NCBI RefSeq assembly: GCF_008693385.1
Contig: NZ_CP044065.1
Location: 868,001-932,000, forward strand
Length of the DNA stretch: 64,000 nt
Source: Cupriavidus pauculus
Lineage (GTDB): Bacteria; Pseudomonadota; Gammaproteobacteria; Burkholderiales; Burkholderiaceae
Direction: 5' to 3'
Below, in pieces: positions 1 through 9,385 of this stretch. The notes under the pieces are model-generated. The model made no database searches and was not told the origin of the DNA. It saw only the letters and a program-made list of their open reading frames with translations. Every line of letters starts with the position of its first letter. Position 1 is the stretch's first letter. The translations under genes and the position numbers were made by a program.

Positions 1-939
1 GTGTTCCAGAACGTCGTGCTGCCCGTGGTCTACGATCTCGGCTTCGGCGGCTACGCGGAAGAGGCGTTCACGGGCACCGAATGGCTGCTCGCGGGCATCG
101 TGCAGATCGCGGTGATGATCCTGATCCTCGGCCCGCTCGAGAAGCTGCGGCCGGTGGAGCCGGTGACGGACCGCCCCGCGGTCCGCGTGGACATCCTGTA
201 CACGATGATCCATCGGCTCGGGCTGTTCCGGCTCGCGATGTTCTTCGTGCTCGACCCGCTCAGCGACCTGATCGAAGGGCATCTGCGGCTGCTCGGCTGG
301 CAGCGCATCAACGTCGAGGACTGGTGGCCCGCGGTCACGTCGTCGCCCATCGTCAGCTTCCTGATCTACCTGATGCTGTTCGACCTCGTCGACTACTGGT
401 ATCACCGTTTCTCGCACACTTACCGCTGGTGGTGGAGCCTGCATGCGCTGCACCATAGCCAGCGGCAGATGACGCTCTGGAGCGACAACCGCAATCACCT
501 GCTCGACGATATCCTGCGCGACACCGTATTCGCGGTCATCGCGCTGGCGGTCGGCGTGGAACCGTCGCAGTACATCCTGCTGGTGGCGCTGTCGCAGCTG
601 TTGCAGAGCCTCCAGCACGCGAACCTGCGCCTGCACTTTGGCTGGCTCGGCGAGCGGCTGCTGGTGTCGCCGCGCTTCCATCGCACGCATCATGCGGTGG
701 GGCTCGGTCACGAGACGCCGGGCAAGGGCGGCAAGCCCATGCGCCTCGGCGGCTGCAATTTCGGCGTGCTGTTTCCGTGGTGGGACATGATGTTCGGCAC
801 GGCCGTGTTCACGGACCGGTACTACCCGACCGGCGTGCGCGACCAGATGCCGCCGCCGGCGGGGAAGAACCGCGACTATGGCCGCGGTTTCCTCGCGCAG
901 CAGTGGTATGGCGTCAAGCGGCTGCTGCGTATCAATTGA
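1..939 (+). CDS. Sterol desaturase / fatty acid hydroxylase family protein (possibly 5'-partial)
   Basis: Integral membrane di-iron oxygenase-fold protein. The three histidine clusters of the fatty acid hydroxylase superfamily are visible: HRFSH at about residues 135-139, HALHH at 148-152 and HRTHH at 227-231. In the family they hold two irons that hydroxylate or desaturate lipids; the substrate here cannot be told. Hydrophobic segments lie at about residues 28-45, 70-85, 115-130 and 175-200. The frame is open from base 1, which happens to be a GTG, so the true start may lie upstream of the window. A 27-nt gap separates it from the EI24 gene, so the two may be co-transcribed. Family sure, function open. 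Confidence 0.85.
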   Translation: MFQNVVLPVVYDLGFGGYAEEAFTGTEWLLAGIVQIAVMILILGPLEKLRPVEPVTDRPAVRVDILYTMIHRLGLFRLAMFFVLDPLSDLIEGHLRLLGWQRINVEDWWPAVTSSPIVSFLIYLMLFDLVDYWYHRFSHTYRWWWSLHALHHSQRQMTLWSDNRNHLLDDILRDTVFAVIALAVGVEPSQYILLVALSQLLQSLQHANLRLHFGWLGERLLVSPRFHRTHHAVGLGHETPGKGGKPMRLGGCNFGVLFPWWDMMFGTAVFTDRYYPTGVRDQMPPPAGKNRDYGRGFLAQQWYGVKRLLRIN

Positions 940-966
940 GCAGCGGCCTGTGCTAGGCTCCTTGCC

Positions 967-1842
967 ATGAACGATATCCTCCGCGCTTTCGGACGCGCCC
1001 TCGTCAGTCAGTTCCACCCCCGCATGCTCGCGCTCACCGTGCTGCCGTTCGTGCTGGCCACGGTGCTCTGGGGCGGGCTGCTGTGGTGGGGGTGGGAGCC
1101 GATCATGAACACCACGCGCCTGCTGCTGGAAGGCTCGGTGTTCACGAGCTGGATCTACGCGGCGCTCGATTGGCTGAACCTGCAGTCGCTGCGTTCCGTG
1201 GTGGCGCCGCTGTTCGTGCTGATGATCGCCGTGCCGCTCGTCATCGCGTCGATGCTGGTCTTTATCAGCCTGTGCTCGGTGCCGGCCGTGGTGCGGCACC
1301 TCGAACGCAGCTATCCCGATCTTGCCAAGTCGCACGGCGGCAGTGTGTTCGGCAGCGTCGTCGCGTCGTTCGGCAATACGTTCGTGTTCCTGCTGCTCGT
1401 GATCGTCACGCTGCCGCTGTGGCTGGTACCGCCGTTTTTCGCGCTGATTCCGCCGGTGCTATGGGGCTGGCTGACCTACCGCGTGATGACCTACGACGCG
1501 CTGGCCGAGCATGCGACGGCCGAGGAGCGCAAGACGCTGATGAAGCGCCATCGCGGCGCGCTGCTGATGATCGGCATCGCCGTCGGCCTGCTGGGCTCCG
1601 CGCCCACGCTGCTGTGGGTCTGGTCGGCGATGATCATCTTCCTGTTTCCGGTCGTGCTCGTGGGGACGTTATGGCTCTACGTGCTGATCTTTATCTTCTC
1701 GGCATTGTGGTTCGGGCACTTCTGCCTGCGCGCGCTCGCACAGCTGCGCGCGGAGCGGGTGGGCGCGGCCCCGCCGGCGCCGCCGGGCGGCGACATCATC
1801 GATCTTGCGCCGTCCGATATCCGGCGCATTGAACCATCCTGA
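967..1842 (+). CDS. EI24 domain-containing membrane protein
   Basis: A 291-residue multi-pass membrane protein with about six hydrophobic segments (near residues 20-40, 78-103, 138-165, 198-220 and 222-250) and a hydrophilic, Pro/Ala-rich tail. Its size, membrane pattern and the long central permease-like stretch match the EI24/CysZ-like family; CysZ proteins take up sulfate, but EI24 members outside cys operons have no settled role. It starts at an ATG 27 nt after the hydroxylase gene and ends 13 nt before the molybdopterin-binding-domain gene, so the three probably form one transcript. Function unknown; nothing here argues for sulfate transport. Confidence 0.8.
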   Translation: MNDILRAFGRALVSQFHPRMLALTVLPFVLATVLWGGLLWWGWEPIMNTTRLLLEGSVFTSWIYAALDWLNLQSLRSVVAPLFVLMIAVPLVIASMLVFISLCSVPAVVRHLERSYPDLAKSHGGSVFGSVVASFGNTFVFLLLVIVTLPLWLVPPFFALIPPVLWGWLTYRVMTYDALAEHATAEERKTLMKRHRGALLMIGIAVGLLGSAPTLLWVWSAMIIFLFPVVLVGTLWLYVLIFIFSALWFGHFCLRALAQLRAERVGAAPPAPPGGDIIDLAPSDIRRIEPS

Positions 1843-1855
1843 AGCGGGGGCAAAC

Positions 1856-2659
1856 ATGGGTTTCGGCCTGATCGTCATCGGTGACGAGATTCTGTCGGGG
1901 CGGCGCGAGGACAAGCACATGCGCCGTGCCATCGAGTTCCTGGGCGCGCGGGGCCTGGCGCTGGAGTGGGCCGAGTATATCGGCGACGATCGCGAGCGCA
2001 TCACGGCCACGCTGCGCCGCACGCTCGCGGGCAGCGACGTGGTGTTCTGCACGGGCGGGATCGGTGCGACCCCCGACGACCATACGCGCCAGTGCGCGGC
2101 GGCGGCGCTGGGCGTGCCGCTGGCCCTGCACCCGGAGGCGCGCGAGCTGATCGCGCAACGGATCGTGGAGACGGCCAACGGCGATCCGGTCAAGGCCAAC
2201 CTCGACCTTCCGGAGAACCGGCACCGGTTCAAGATGGGCGAGTTCCCGGTCGGTGCGCGGATCATCCCGAACAGCTACAACCGCATTCCGGGCTTCTCGG
2301 TGGCCGACCATCACTTCATGCCCGGCTTCCCGGTGATGGCGTGGCCGATGATGGAGTGGGTGCTCGACCACTACTACTCGCACCTGTTTCACCTCGCGCG
2401 CGAACAGTCACGCGCGTTCTACGTGTTCGAAGCGCCCGAGTCCACGCTGACGCCGCTCATGGAGCAGGTGGAATCGGCGTTCGAGGGCATTCGCGTGTTC
2501 AGCCTGCCGTCGGTCGGCGACGTCAGCCGCGGCGACCGCTTTGCGCGGCGCCATATCGACCTGGGCGTCAAGGGCCCCGAGGCACTCGTGGGCCCGGCCT
2601 ACGCGATGCTGCTGGACGGCGTGCGGGCCATGGGCTTCGAGATCGTGGAGCAGGGCTGA
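1856..2659 (+). CDS. MoaB/CinA-type molybdopterin-binding domain protein
   Basis: A 267-residue cytoplasmic protein whose N-terminal half is the MoCF (MoaB/Mog/CinA-N) fold: the opening GLIVIGDEILSGRRED and the glycine-rich loop FCTGGIGATPDDHT at about residues 62-75 are the family signatures. It lacks the C-terminal amidase half of full-length CinA, so it is the short 'competence/damage-inducible protein A' type seen throughout proteobacteria, whose true role is not established. The ATG at 1856 is chosen because the domain begins right there; an upstream start at 1805 would overlap the EI24 gene by 38 nt. The stop codon abuts the stop of the convergent rhodanese gene with no spacer. Confidence 0.85.
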   Translation: MGFGLIVIGDEILSGRREDKHMRRAIEFLGARGLALEWAEYIGDDRERITATLRRTLAGSDVVFCTGGIGATPDDHTRQCAAAALGVPLALHPEARELIAQRIVETANGDPVKANLDLPENRHRFKMGEFPVGARIIPNSYNRIPGFSVADHHFMPGFPVMAWPMMEWVLDHYYSHLFHLAREQSRAFYVFEAPESTLTPLMEQVESAFEGIRVFSLPSVGDVSRGDRFARRHIDLGVKGPEALVGPAYAMLLDGVRAMGFEIVEQG

Positions 2660-3124
2660 TCAGGCGCCGTGCCACGGCAGGCCGCGGAAGCACCAGCCTT
2701 CCACGGTCTTGCGGTGATAGTGGTCGTCGCGCGGACCCTCGAACCCTTCCAGCACGTCCATCGCGTATTTGAAACCGGCTTCCGTCGCCACGCGCGCGGC
2801 GTGCTTCGAGCGCGCGGCGCTGCGGCACAGAAACAGCACGGGCGTGTCCTCGCCGACGCGGGCGCGCAGTTCGGTCACGAAGTTCGGATTCTGCGTGCCG
2901 CCCGGATAAGTGGACCATTCGACATGCGCGAACTGCGCGTCGGGCAGGTCCACGCCACCCACCCAGTCCAGTTCCGCCTGCGTGCGGACGTCGACGAGCA
3001 CCGCCGTCGGGTCGGCCTGCAGCAGCGCATAGGATTCCTGCGGCGTCAGGGCGCCGAAGTAGGCAAGCTGGTTTTGCTGCTGGCGCGCCTTGGCGGCCTG
3101 AAGGAGATCGTCTCGGGTGGTCAT
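2660..3124 (-). CDS. Single-domain rhodanese-like protein
   Basis: A 154-residue cytoplasmic protein with one rhodanese domain. The predicted active-site loop is CRSAARS with the persulfide-forming cysteine at residue 100; LVDVRTQAELDWVGG (about 43-57) is the usual CH2A-like motif. Rhodaneses move sulfane sulfur to thiol acceptors; the acceptor here is unknown. It lies on the opposite strand to glnA, and the 435-bp gap between them holds the glnA control region. It is convergent with the MoCF gene, and a sulfur-carrier role next to a molybdopterin-domain protein is tempting but only positional. Confidence 0.88.
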   Translation of the reverse strand: MTTRDDLLQAAKARQQQNQLAYFGALTPQESYALLQADPTAVLVDVRTQAELDWVGGVDLPDAQFAHVEWSTYPGGTQNPNFVTELRARVGEDTPVLFLCRSAARSKHAARVATEAGFKYAMDVLEGFEGPRDDHYHRKTVEGWCFRGLPWHGA

Positions 3125-3232
3125 CGCGAATGTCGGTGTGGGGGATGAAAGGAAGGGGGGATGAAAGGAATGGGCGCTATTCTAGCGCTCTCGTTCCTCG
3201 AAATTGCGGCCACGCATCGTTGCGGTGCATTG

Positions 3233-3247
3233 GCACCAAACAAGTGC
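3233..3247 (+). promoter_or_regulatory. NtrC binding site 1 (enhancer) upstream of glnA
   Basis: GCACC-AAACA-AGTGC matches the NtrC operator pattern GCACY-N5-RGTGC at every fixed position. Its centre is 30 bp (about three helical turns) from the second site, so bound NtrC dimers would lie on the same DNA face. Seen by eye against the known consensus; no footprint. Confidence 0.7.
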
Positions 3248-3262
3248 TTTCTCTTGCCTCTT

Positions 3263-3277
3263 GCACCATGTTGGTGT
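3263..3277 (+). promoter_or_regulatory. NtrC binding site 2 (enhancer) upstream of glnA
   Basis: GCACC-ATGTT-GGTGT matches nine of the ten fixed positions of GCACY-N5-RGTGC. It pairs with the site at 3233-3247 and lies about 190 bp upstream of the inferred transcription start near 3459. Confidence 0.62.
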
Positions 3278-3431
3278 TTGATGGGTAAGGCGGCGAGACG
3301 CCGGGTAGCGGTGCATGAATCGCGCTTGCGGCACTTTGCCGATTGCATGCAATCCGGTATGGCGCGTCGCGGTGCGGGCTCGCGCGCAGGTGCACATTTT
3401 TCGGGACTTGCAGGTGCAAAGTTGGTTTTTG

Positions 3432-3449
3432 TTGGCATGCTTTCTGCTA
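3432..3449 (+). promoter_or_regulatory. Sigma-54 promoter of glnA
   Basis: TTGGCATGCTTTCTGCTA has GG at 3434-3435 and GC at 3446-3447 with exactly ten bases between them, the invariant spacing of RpoN promoters (consensus TGGCAC-N5-TTGC). Transcription would start near 3459, giving a leader of about 100 nt. Together with the two NtrC sites it predicts induction under nitrogen limitation. Confidence 0.72.
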
Positions 3450-3559
3450 ACATTCCTCGTCCCTTTTGGGGCGGTTTCCACAGGGCTGGCGCGGGACCGT
3501 CTCAATAATGGCTTTCTCAGATTGCTGCTCAGATTCAGCCGAATTTCCAGGAGATAGGC

Positions 3560-4975
3560 ATGGCCCAAAGCGTTGCAGATGTAATGAAGCTCGTGAAGGA
3601 AAACGACGTCAAGTTCGTCGATTTCCGCTTCACGGATACCAAAGGCAAGGAACAGCACGTCTCGGTGCCGACGTCGCACTTCGATGAAGACAAGTTCGAA
3701 AGCGGCCATGCATTCGACGGTTCGTCCATCGCCGGCTGGAAGGGTATCGAAGCTTCGGACATGCTGCTGATGCCGGATTCGAACACCGCTCACATCGATC
3801 CGTTCTATGAAGAGCCGACGCTGGTGCTGACCTGCGACGTGATCGAGCCGTCCGACGGCAAGGGTTACGACCGCGACCCGCGTTCGATCGCGCGCCGCGC
3901 GGAAGCCTACCTGAAGAGCTCCGGCCTGGGCGACGCCGCCTACTTCGGTCCGGAACCCGAATTCTTCATCTTCGACGGCGTGACCTGGAACGTCGATATG
4001 CAAGGCTGCTTCGTGAAGATCCAGTCCGAAGAAGCCCCGTGGTCGGCCGGCAAGGAATTCGAGCACGGCAACAGCGGTCACCGTCCGGGCAAGAAGGGCG
4101 GCTACTTCCCGGTTGCCCCGATCGACACGTTCCAGGACATGCGTTCGGAGATGTGCCTGATTCTCGAATCGCTGGGCATCCCCGTCGAAGTGCACCACCA
4201 CGAAGTGGCTGGCCAGGGCCAGAACGAAATCGGCACGAAGTTCAGCACGCTGGTGCAACGCGCCGACTGGACGCAGCTGCAGAAGTACGTGATCCAGAAC
4301 GTCGCGCACACCTACGGCAAGACGGCCACGTTCATGCCGAAGCCGGTCGTTGGCGACAACGGTTCGGGCATGCACGTTCACCAGTCCGTGTGGAAGGACG
4401 GCCAGAACCTGTTCGCGGGCAACGGCTACGCCGGCCTGTCGGAATTCGCGCTGTACTACATCGGCGGCATCATCAAGCACGCTCGCGCGCTGAACGCGAT
4501 CACGAACCCGGGTACCAACTCGTACAAGCGTCTGGTGCCGGGCTTCGAAGCTCCGGTGAAGCTGGCCTACTCGGCACGTAACCGTTCGGCGTCGATCCGT
4601 ATTCCGTATGTCGCGAACCCGAAGGGCCGTCGTATCGAGACCCGTTTCCCGGATCCGCTGTGCAACCCGTACCTGGGCTTCTCGGCGCTGCTGATGGCCG
4701 GTCTCGATGGCGTGCAGAACAAGATCCACCCGGGCGAAGCTGCCGACAAGAACCTGTACGATCTGCCGCCGGAAGAAGACGCGAAGATCCCGACCGTCTG
4801 CGCGAGCCTCGACCAGGCCCTGGAACACCTCGACAACGATCGCGAGTTCCTGACCCGCGGCGGTGTGTTCTCGAACTCGATGCTGGACGCCTACATCGAG
4901 CTCAAGATGGAAGAAGTCACGCGTTTCCGCATGACGACGCACCCGATCGAGTTCGACATGTACTACTCGCTGTAA
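3560..4975 (+). CDS. glnA: Type I glutamine synthetase
   Basis: 471 residues, the normal length of bacterial GSI, which makes glutamine from glutamate, ammonia and ATP as a cytoplasmic dodecamer. Seen in the sequence: the beta-grasp N-terminus, the metal and glutamate site motifs EPEFFIFD and GSGMHVHQS, the ATP-binding KPVVGDNG stretch, and NLYDLPPEE with the tyrosine (residue 400) that is adenylylated in GSI-beta enzymes. So activity should be tuned by GlnE as well as by transcription. The start has a clean AGGAGA. It is transcribed from a sigma-54/NtrC promoter and closed by an intrinsic terminator; the NtrBC genes follow after one small gene. Confidence 0.98.
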   Translation: MAQSVADVMKLVKENDVKFVDFRFTDTKGKEQHVSVPTSHFDEDKFESGHAFDGSSIAGWKGIEASDMLLMPDSNTAHIDPFYEEPTLVLTCDVIEPSDGKGYDRDPRSIARRAEAYLKSSGLGDAAYFGPEPEFFIFDGVTWNVDMQGCFVKIQSEEAPWSAGKEFEHGNSGHRPGKKGGYFPVAPIDTFQDMRSEMCLILESLGIPVEVHHHEVAGQGQNEIGTKFSTLVQRADWTQLQKYVIQNVAHTYGKTATFMPKPVVGDNGSGMHVHQSVWKDGQNLFAGNGYAGLSEFALYYIGGIIKHARALNAITNPGTNSYKRLVPGFEAPVKLAYSARNRSASIRIPYVANPKGRRIETRFPDPLCNPYLGFSALLMAGLDGVQNKIHPGEAADKNLYDLPPEEDAKIPTVCASLDQALEHLDNDREFLTRGGVFSNSMLDAYIELKMEEVTRFRMTTHPIEFDMYYSL

Positions 4976-5038
4976 AGCGAGATCGCTCCGGATTGTGACC
5001 TGGCTTGCCGGGTTGTGACCGGACAACAGTAGCACCAG

Positions 5039-5070
5039 AAAGGGGCGGCCTCGGCTGTCCCTTTTTGTTT
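5039..5070 (+). terminator. Intrinsic terminator after glnA
   Basis: A 9-10 bp stem (AAAGGGGCGG pairing with CTGTCCCTTT, two G-U pairs) with a 6-nt loop CCTCGG runs into a T-rich tract. It lies 64 nt past the glnA stop and separates glnA from the DUF4124-glnL-glnG genes. Confidence 0.75.
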
Positions 5071-5122
5071 GGCGGCGCGGGATGCTCGCTAGAATGGGGC
5101 TCTTTTCATAATAACGGGGTCA

Positions 5123-5707
5123 ATGTCCATGAACGATATCTGGGAAGCCGCCGGCGACGACGTCGCGCACCGTGGCGCGGCGCGGTCCGGGCGCGCGGCT
5201 ACGCACCATCTTCGTGTTGCTTTCCCCATTGTGGGGCTCGCGCTGGTGCTGACGATGTGGAACTCGCCGGCCGCCGCGCAGTCTTCCGACGTGTATGTGT
5301 GCACGGGCCCGAACGGCGTGCCCGAGTACCGGAACGGCAATGCGGGCAAGGGCTGCAAGAAGCTGACGCTGCCCGACGTGGTGACGGTGCCCGGTGGCGC
5401 GCGTCCGCAGACGAGCCGGGGCACGGCGGGCGCGGCGTCGCCGACGTCGTTCCCGCGCGTGGACGGTGCCACGCAGAAGAGCCGCGACGGCGAGCGCCGC
5501 GGCGTGCTGGAGCAGGAGTTGCAGAGCGAAGAGGCCAAGCTGGCGGCCCTGCGCGCCGAGTACAACAACGGCGAGCCGGAACGTCAGGGCAACGAGCGCA
5601 ACTATCAGAAATATCTCGATCGCACGGCTGCGCTGCGCGACGACATCGCGCGTAGCGAAGCGAATCTCGCGTCGCTGCGCCGCGAGCTATCCAACCTGAA
5701 GGACTGA
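5123..5707 (+). CDS. DUF4124 domain-containing secreted protein with C-terminal coiled coil
   Basis: 194 residues. A long basic N-terminal region precedes a hydrophobic segment (about residues 33-48) ending in NSPAAAQ, a good signal peptidase I site. After it comes the short DUF4124 motif VYVCTGPNGVPEYRN with paired cysteines (VYVC and GKGC). The last 85 residues are charged and heptad-like, probably a coiled coil. ATGs at 5123 and 5129 are both possible. Expected in the periplasm or envelope. It sits between glnA and glnL, as I recall from related genomes, but no nitrogen role is known. It ends 4 nt before glnL. Confidence 0.78.
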   Translation: MSMNDIWEAAGDDVAHRGAARSGRAATHHLRVAFPIVGLALVLTMWNSPAAAQSSDVYVCTGPNGVPEYRNGNAGKGCKKLTLPDVVTVPGGARPQTSRGTAGAASPTSFPRVDGATQKSRDGERRGVLEQELQSEEAKLAALRAEYNNGEPERQGNERNYQKYLDRTAALRDDIARSEANLASLRRELSNLKD

Positions 5708-5711
5708 TCTC

Positions 5712-6899
5712 ATGCGTCGCCTGATTCGCGGTGTTTCACGGAAGGTAACCGGGGCCGACCGCGCCAAGAACGATCCCGCGGTACAGGATCCCGCGACACA
5801 GGCGAGCCCCGAGCAGGCGGCAAACGTGGTACCGCTGGGCGACGTGGCGTTCCACCCCGGGCTGGACGTGATTGCCAACCCGGTGCTGCTCGTGCGCGGG
5901 ACGGGCCTGCATGTCGTGTACGCCAATCCCGCGTCCGAGGCCGCGTTCGCGATGTCGCGGCGCGCGATGGTCGAGCTGACGCTGCCGGACCTGTTCGGCG
6001 AGTCCGAGGAAGTGCGCAGCATGATCGAGAGCGTGACCGCGCGGCAGGTCGATGTGCGGCGCCAGGACCTGCTGCTGCGCCCGCCGTTGCAGGAGCCGCT
6101 GCACGCGCACGTGGTCATCGGCGCGATCGAGGGCCATCCGTCCACGGTGCTGGTCGAGCTCATGCACAACGAGCAGAAGCTGCGCAGCGACCGCGAGGAG
6201 CGCCTGATCGACCTGACCTCCGCGAACAAGGAACTCATCCGCAATCTCGCGCACGAGATCAAGAACCCGCTGGGCGGCATTCGCGGCGCGGCGCAGTTGC
6301 TCGAGTTCGAGCTGCCGGAGCGCTCGCTGCGCGAGTACACGCAGGTGATCATCAAGGAGTCGGACCGGCTGCAGACGCTCGTCGATCGGCTGCTGGAGCC
6401 GCATCGCCATCCGCATATCGTGTCCGAGCTCAATATCCACGAGGTGCTCGAGCGCGTGCGCTCGGTGGTGCTGGCCGAGTTTCCGAACGGGCTCGATATC
6501 GTGCGGGACTACGACGCGAGTCTGCCCGAGCTGCGTGGCGACATGGAGCAACTGATCCAGGCCGTGCTGAACATCGTTCATAACGCGGCGCAGGCGCTCC
6601 ACGAGCGCATTGCGCGCGGCGATGCGCAGATCATTTTGCGAACGCGTGTGGCGCGCCAGGTCACGATTGCCAAGCGTCTGTACAAGCTGGCATTGGACTT
6701 GCATGTGACAGACAACGGCCCGGGCATCCCCGAGGACATACGCGAACGCATCTTCTATCCGCTGGTATCGGGACGGGATGGCGGCAGCGGACTCGGTCTC
6801 ACACTCGCTCAAACCTTCGTGCAGCAGCACGAGGGCTTGATCGAATGCGAGAGCCGGCCGGGCTTTACCGACTTCCGTATTCTGCTGCCGCTGCATTAG
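5712..6899 (+). CDS. glnL: Nitrogen regulation sensor histidine kinase NtrB
   Basis: 395 residues, cytoplasmic, no membrane segments. A PAS domain covers about residues 48-130; the phospho-acceptor H-box is NLAHEIKNPLGGIRGAAQ with His181; the N box is NIVHNAAQAL, the G1 box DNGPGIP and the G2 box GSGLGL. NtrB phosphorylates NtrC when nitrogen is scarce and dephosphorylates it when PII (GlnB) signals glutamine. An AAGGA ribosome binding site overlaps the stop of the preceding gene. glnG follows after 92 nt. The N-terminal ~45 residues are less conserved-looking and Ala/Gln-rich. Confidence 0.95.
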   Translation: MRRLIRGVSRKVTGADRAKNDPAVQDPATQASPEQAANVVPLGDVAFHPGLDVIANPVLLVRGTGLHVVYANPASEAAFAMSRRAMVELTLPDLFGESEEVRSMIESVTARQVDVRRQDLLLRPPLQEPLHAHVVIGAIEGHPSTVLVELMHNEQKLRSDREERLIDLTSANKELIRNLAHEIKNPLGGIRGAAQLLEFELPERSLREYTQVIIKESDRLQTLVDRLLEPHRHPHIVSELNIHEVLERVRSVVLAEFPNGLDIVRDYDASLPELRGDMEQLIQAVLNIVHNAAQALHERIARGDAQIILRTRVARQVTIAKRLYKLALDLHVTDNGPGIPEDIRERIFYPLVSGRDGGSGLGLTLAQTFVQQHEGLIECESRPGFTDFRILLPLH

Positions 6900-6991
6900 T
6901 CGCCCGTTCGGCGTGTCGTGCGGGCAGAGCGGGTCCAACAACAGGGGCTCGCCAGCAGGGGCCCGCTACCAGCGGGGATACGGGGGACCAC

Positions 6992-8566
6992 ATGACACCG
7001 AGCAGACAAGCGACGCACATGAAGCCGATCTGGATAGTCGACGACGATCAATCAATCCGCTGGGTCCTGGAAAAGGCCCTTGCCCGTGAAAGCCTGCTCT
7101 CCCGCAGTTTTACCAACGTGCGCGACGTGCTCGCGGCGCTGGAGGACGACGAGCCGCAGGTCCTCATCTCCGATATCCGCATGCCGGGCGGCTCCGGCCT
7201 CGACCTGCTGCAGGCCATCAAGGCGCGTCATCCGGGCCTGCCCGTGATCGTCATGACCGCGTACTCGGATCTCGACAGCGCGGTGGCGGCGTTCCAGGGC
7301 GGCGCGTTCGAATATCTCGCGAAGCCGTTCGACGTGGACAAGGCCGTCGAGCTGATTCGCCGCGCGCTCGAAGAGAGCCTGCGCGAGGAAGAGATGGACG
7401 ACCGCCTCGTCGATGCACCCGAGATCCTCGGGCAGGCACCGGCAATGCAGGACGTGTTCCGCGCGATCGGCCGTCTTTCGCAATCGAACGTCACGGTGAT
7501 GATCACCGGCGAGTCGGGCACGGGTAAGGAACTCGTTGCCCGCGCGCTGCACAAGCACAGCCCGCGCGCGAGCGGTCCCTTTATCGCGCTGAACACGGCC
7601 GCGATTCCGAAGGACCTGCTCGAGTCCGAACTGTTCGGCCACGAGCGTGGCGCGTTCACGGGCGCGCAGACTATGCGCCGCGGCCGCTTCGAGCAGGCCG
7701 AGGGCGGCACGCTGTTCCTCGATGAAATCGGCGATATGCCGTTCGACCTCCAGACGCGCCTGCTGCGCGTGCTGTCGGACGGCAACTTCTATCGCGTGGG
7801 CGGCCACAACCCGCTGCGCGCGAACGTGCGCGTGATCGCGGCCACCCACCAGAACCTGGAGACGCGCGTCAAGGAAGGGCTGTTCCGCGAGGACTTGTTC
7901 CACCGCCTGAACGTGATTCGCCTGCGCCTGCCGCCGCTGCGCGAACGGCCGGAAGACATCACGCTGCTGGCGCGCCATTTCCTGCAGAAGAGCGCGAAGG
8001 AACTCGGCGTGGAGCCGAAGCGCATGTCGGACGAGGCGCTGGCCTATGTCAGCACGCTGCCGTTCCCCGGCAACGTGCGCCAGCTGGAAAACCTCTGCAA
8101 CTGGCTGACCGTGATGGCGCCCGCGCAGACCATCGAGGTCAAGGACCTGCCGCGCGAGATGATCGGCGGCGGCCTGCCCGAGAGCGGCGCGCCGGCGCGC
8201 ACGCCGGAGCGCGTGGGTGGGGGCGAGTACGAGGCGATCGAGTCCGGCGACTATGCCATGGGCCTGTCGGGCGACGGCGACACGATGGTGGCCACGCGTC
8301 CCGTCAATGTCATGCCGGGCCTCGTCGTGCCGGCGTCGGCCGCGGCGGTCTCGGCCAGCTGGGAAACGCTGCTGGCCGCCGAAGCCAAGGCCATGCTCGA
8401 GGCCGGCCAGCCGGACGTGATGGACGCGCTCACGCGCCGGTTCGAGAAGTCCGTACTGGAAGCCGCGCTCGGCGTCACCCGCGGCCGCCGCGTGGAAGCG
8501 GCGACGCGCCTTGGCATCGGGCGCAACACGATCACGCGCAAGCTGCAGGAACTGGGCTTCGATTGA
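6992..8566 (+). CDS. glnG: Nitrogen regulation response regulator NtrC
   Basis: About 520 residues. Receiver domain with acidic pocket IVDDD and phospho-acceptor Asp in LISDIRMPG (residue 61 here, 52 from the alternative start); sigma-54 AAA+ domain with Walker A GESGTGKE and the sigma-54 contact loop GAFTGA; a Fis-type helix-turn-helix ends the protein ([20 protein letters not shown]). It activates sigma-54 promoters such as the one in front of glnA. ATG 6992 is preferred because GGGGGA stands 5-6 nt upstream; ATG 7019 gives the more canonical [10 protein letters not shown] start but has no visible ribosome binding site. A Gly/Ala-rich linker (about 405-460) separates the AAA+ domain from the DNA-binding domain. 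Confidence 0.95.
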   Translation: MTPSRQATHMKPIWIVDDDQSIRWVLEKALARESLLSRSFTNVRDVLAALEDDEPQVLISDIRMPGGSGLDLLQAIKARHPGLPVIVMTAYSDLDSAVAAFQGGAFEYLAKPFDVDKAVELIRRALEESLREEEMDDRLVDAPEILGQAPAMQDVFRAIGRLSQSNVTVMITGESGTGKELVARALHKHSPRASGPFIALNTAAIPKDLLESELFGHERGAFTGAQTMRRGRFEQAEGGTLFLDEIGDMPFDLQTRLLRVLSDGNFYRVGGHNPLRANVRVIAATHQNLETRVKEGLFREDLFHRLNVIRLRLPPLRERPEDITLLARHFLQKSAKELGVEPKRMSDEALAYVSTLPFPGNVRQLENLCNWLTVMAPAQTIEVKDLPREMIGGGLPESGAPARTPERVGGGEYEAIESGDYAMGLSGDGDTMVATRPVNVMPGLVVPASAAAVSASWETLLAAEAKAMLEAGQPDVMDALTRRFEKSVLEAALGVTRGRRVEAATRLGIGRNTITRKLQELGFD

Positions 8567-8596
8567 TCGCGGGCGGGAGGGCGATCGGCGGCGCGC

Positions 8597-9385
8597 TCAG
8601 CGTGCCGCCAGCAGCCGCTCCGCCATCTCCGCGAATCCCTCGCCGCCCGCGGCATCGGTCACGTAGGCCGGTGCGACGGGCAGCGACGGCAGGACCTCGC
8701 GCACGTTCGCCACGCCCACCGACAGCGGAAAGTGCCCGAACATCGCGGCGTCATTGGCCGAATCGCCGATGAACAGCCACTCGTCGCGGCCGTCGTCGAT
8801 ATCCCCGCCCAGCAATTCCCGCACGCAGGTCCGGCTCATCGACAGCTTGTCGTGCGCGCCGAACCAGCCATTCACATGGATCGAGCTGACCGTCGCGGTC
8901 ATGCCGGCCTCGGTCATCATCGCCGCAATCCGGGCCACCGCCTCCGGCGGCAGCTTCGGCACGTCTTCCGCATGATCCACGGCGAGGTCCGCCGCGTGCC
9001 AGGCCTGGTCCGAGGCCAGCGCGCAGCCGGGCACCTCGCGCACGATCGCTTCCCCCAGCGCGCGGATGCGCGCGAGATTGCGCGCCCGGGTCTCGGGGTC
9101 GTCGAGATAGCGCGTGACCAGCTTGCCCGCGCGCAGATGACAGTAGAACGCGCCGTTCTCGCCGATGATCGCGTCCACGGGCCATAGCCGGGTCAGGATC
9201 TCGGCCCACGCGATACAGCGTCCCGTGACCGGAATCACGTGGAGGCCGGCCCGTTTCAGGCGGTCGAGCGCGGCGTAGGTGGCGGCGGGCAGGGCGCCAT
9301 CGGTGGTCAGCGTGCCGTCGATATCGGTCAGCACGCCACGAACGCGGCGCAGGGCCGCGGCAGACAGGGAGGCGATTGGTTGCAT
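8597..9385 (-). CDS. HAD-superfamily (type IIB) sugar-phosphate phosphatase-like protein
   Basis: 262 residues. The nucleophile motif DIDGTLT lies near residue 22, the late acidic motif GDSANDAAMF near 225, and a large cap domain lies between them; this is the HAD-IIB layout of Cof, SPP and mannosyl-3-phosphoglycerate phosphatases. Substrate not predictable. ATG at 9385 is taken because it leaves a normal-length N-terminus; the frame stays open for 87 more codons upstream, but that part is not protein-like and would overlap ugpB. It is divergent from the ugp operon and convergent with glnG. Confidence 0.85.
   Translation of the reverse strand: MQPIASLSAAALRRVRGVLTDIDGTLTTDGALPAATYAALDRLKRAGLHVIPVTGRCIAWAEILTRLWPVDAIIGENGAFYCHLRAGKLVTRYLDDPETRARNLARIRALGEAIVREVPGCALASDQAWHAADLAVDHAEDVPKLPPEAVARIAAMMTEAGMTATVSSIHVNGWFGAHDKLSMSRTCVRELLGGDIDDGRDEWLFIGDSANDAAMFGHFPLSVGVANVREVLPSLPVAPAYVTDAAGGEGFAEMAERLLAAR

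Larger units (their letters stand above)
3125..3559 (+). promoter_or_regulatory. Intergenic control region of glnA
   Basis: A 435-bp gap between the divergent rhodanese gene and glnA. It contains two NtrC-type operators (3233-3247 and 3263-3277), a sigma-54 promoter (3434-3447) and a purine-rich ribosome binding site (AGGAGA at about 3549-3554). No reading frame in it looks genuine. The layout of paired enhancer sites about 190-220 bp upstream of a -24/-12 promoter is the standard arrangement for nitrogen-starvation activation. Confidence 0.7.

Noticed and set aside
3231..3249. Second sigma-54 promoter at TTGGCACCAAACAAGTGCT
   Set aside because: The GG to GC distance is 12 rather than 10 bases; the sequence is better explained as an NtrC operator.
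3182..5035. A 617-codon minus-strand frame across glnA and its promoter
   Set aside because: Overlaps the NtrC/sigma-54 control region and the unmistakable glnA coding sequence; no protein-like features.
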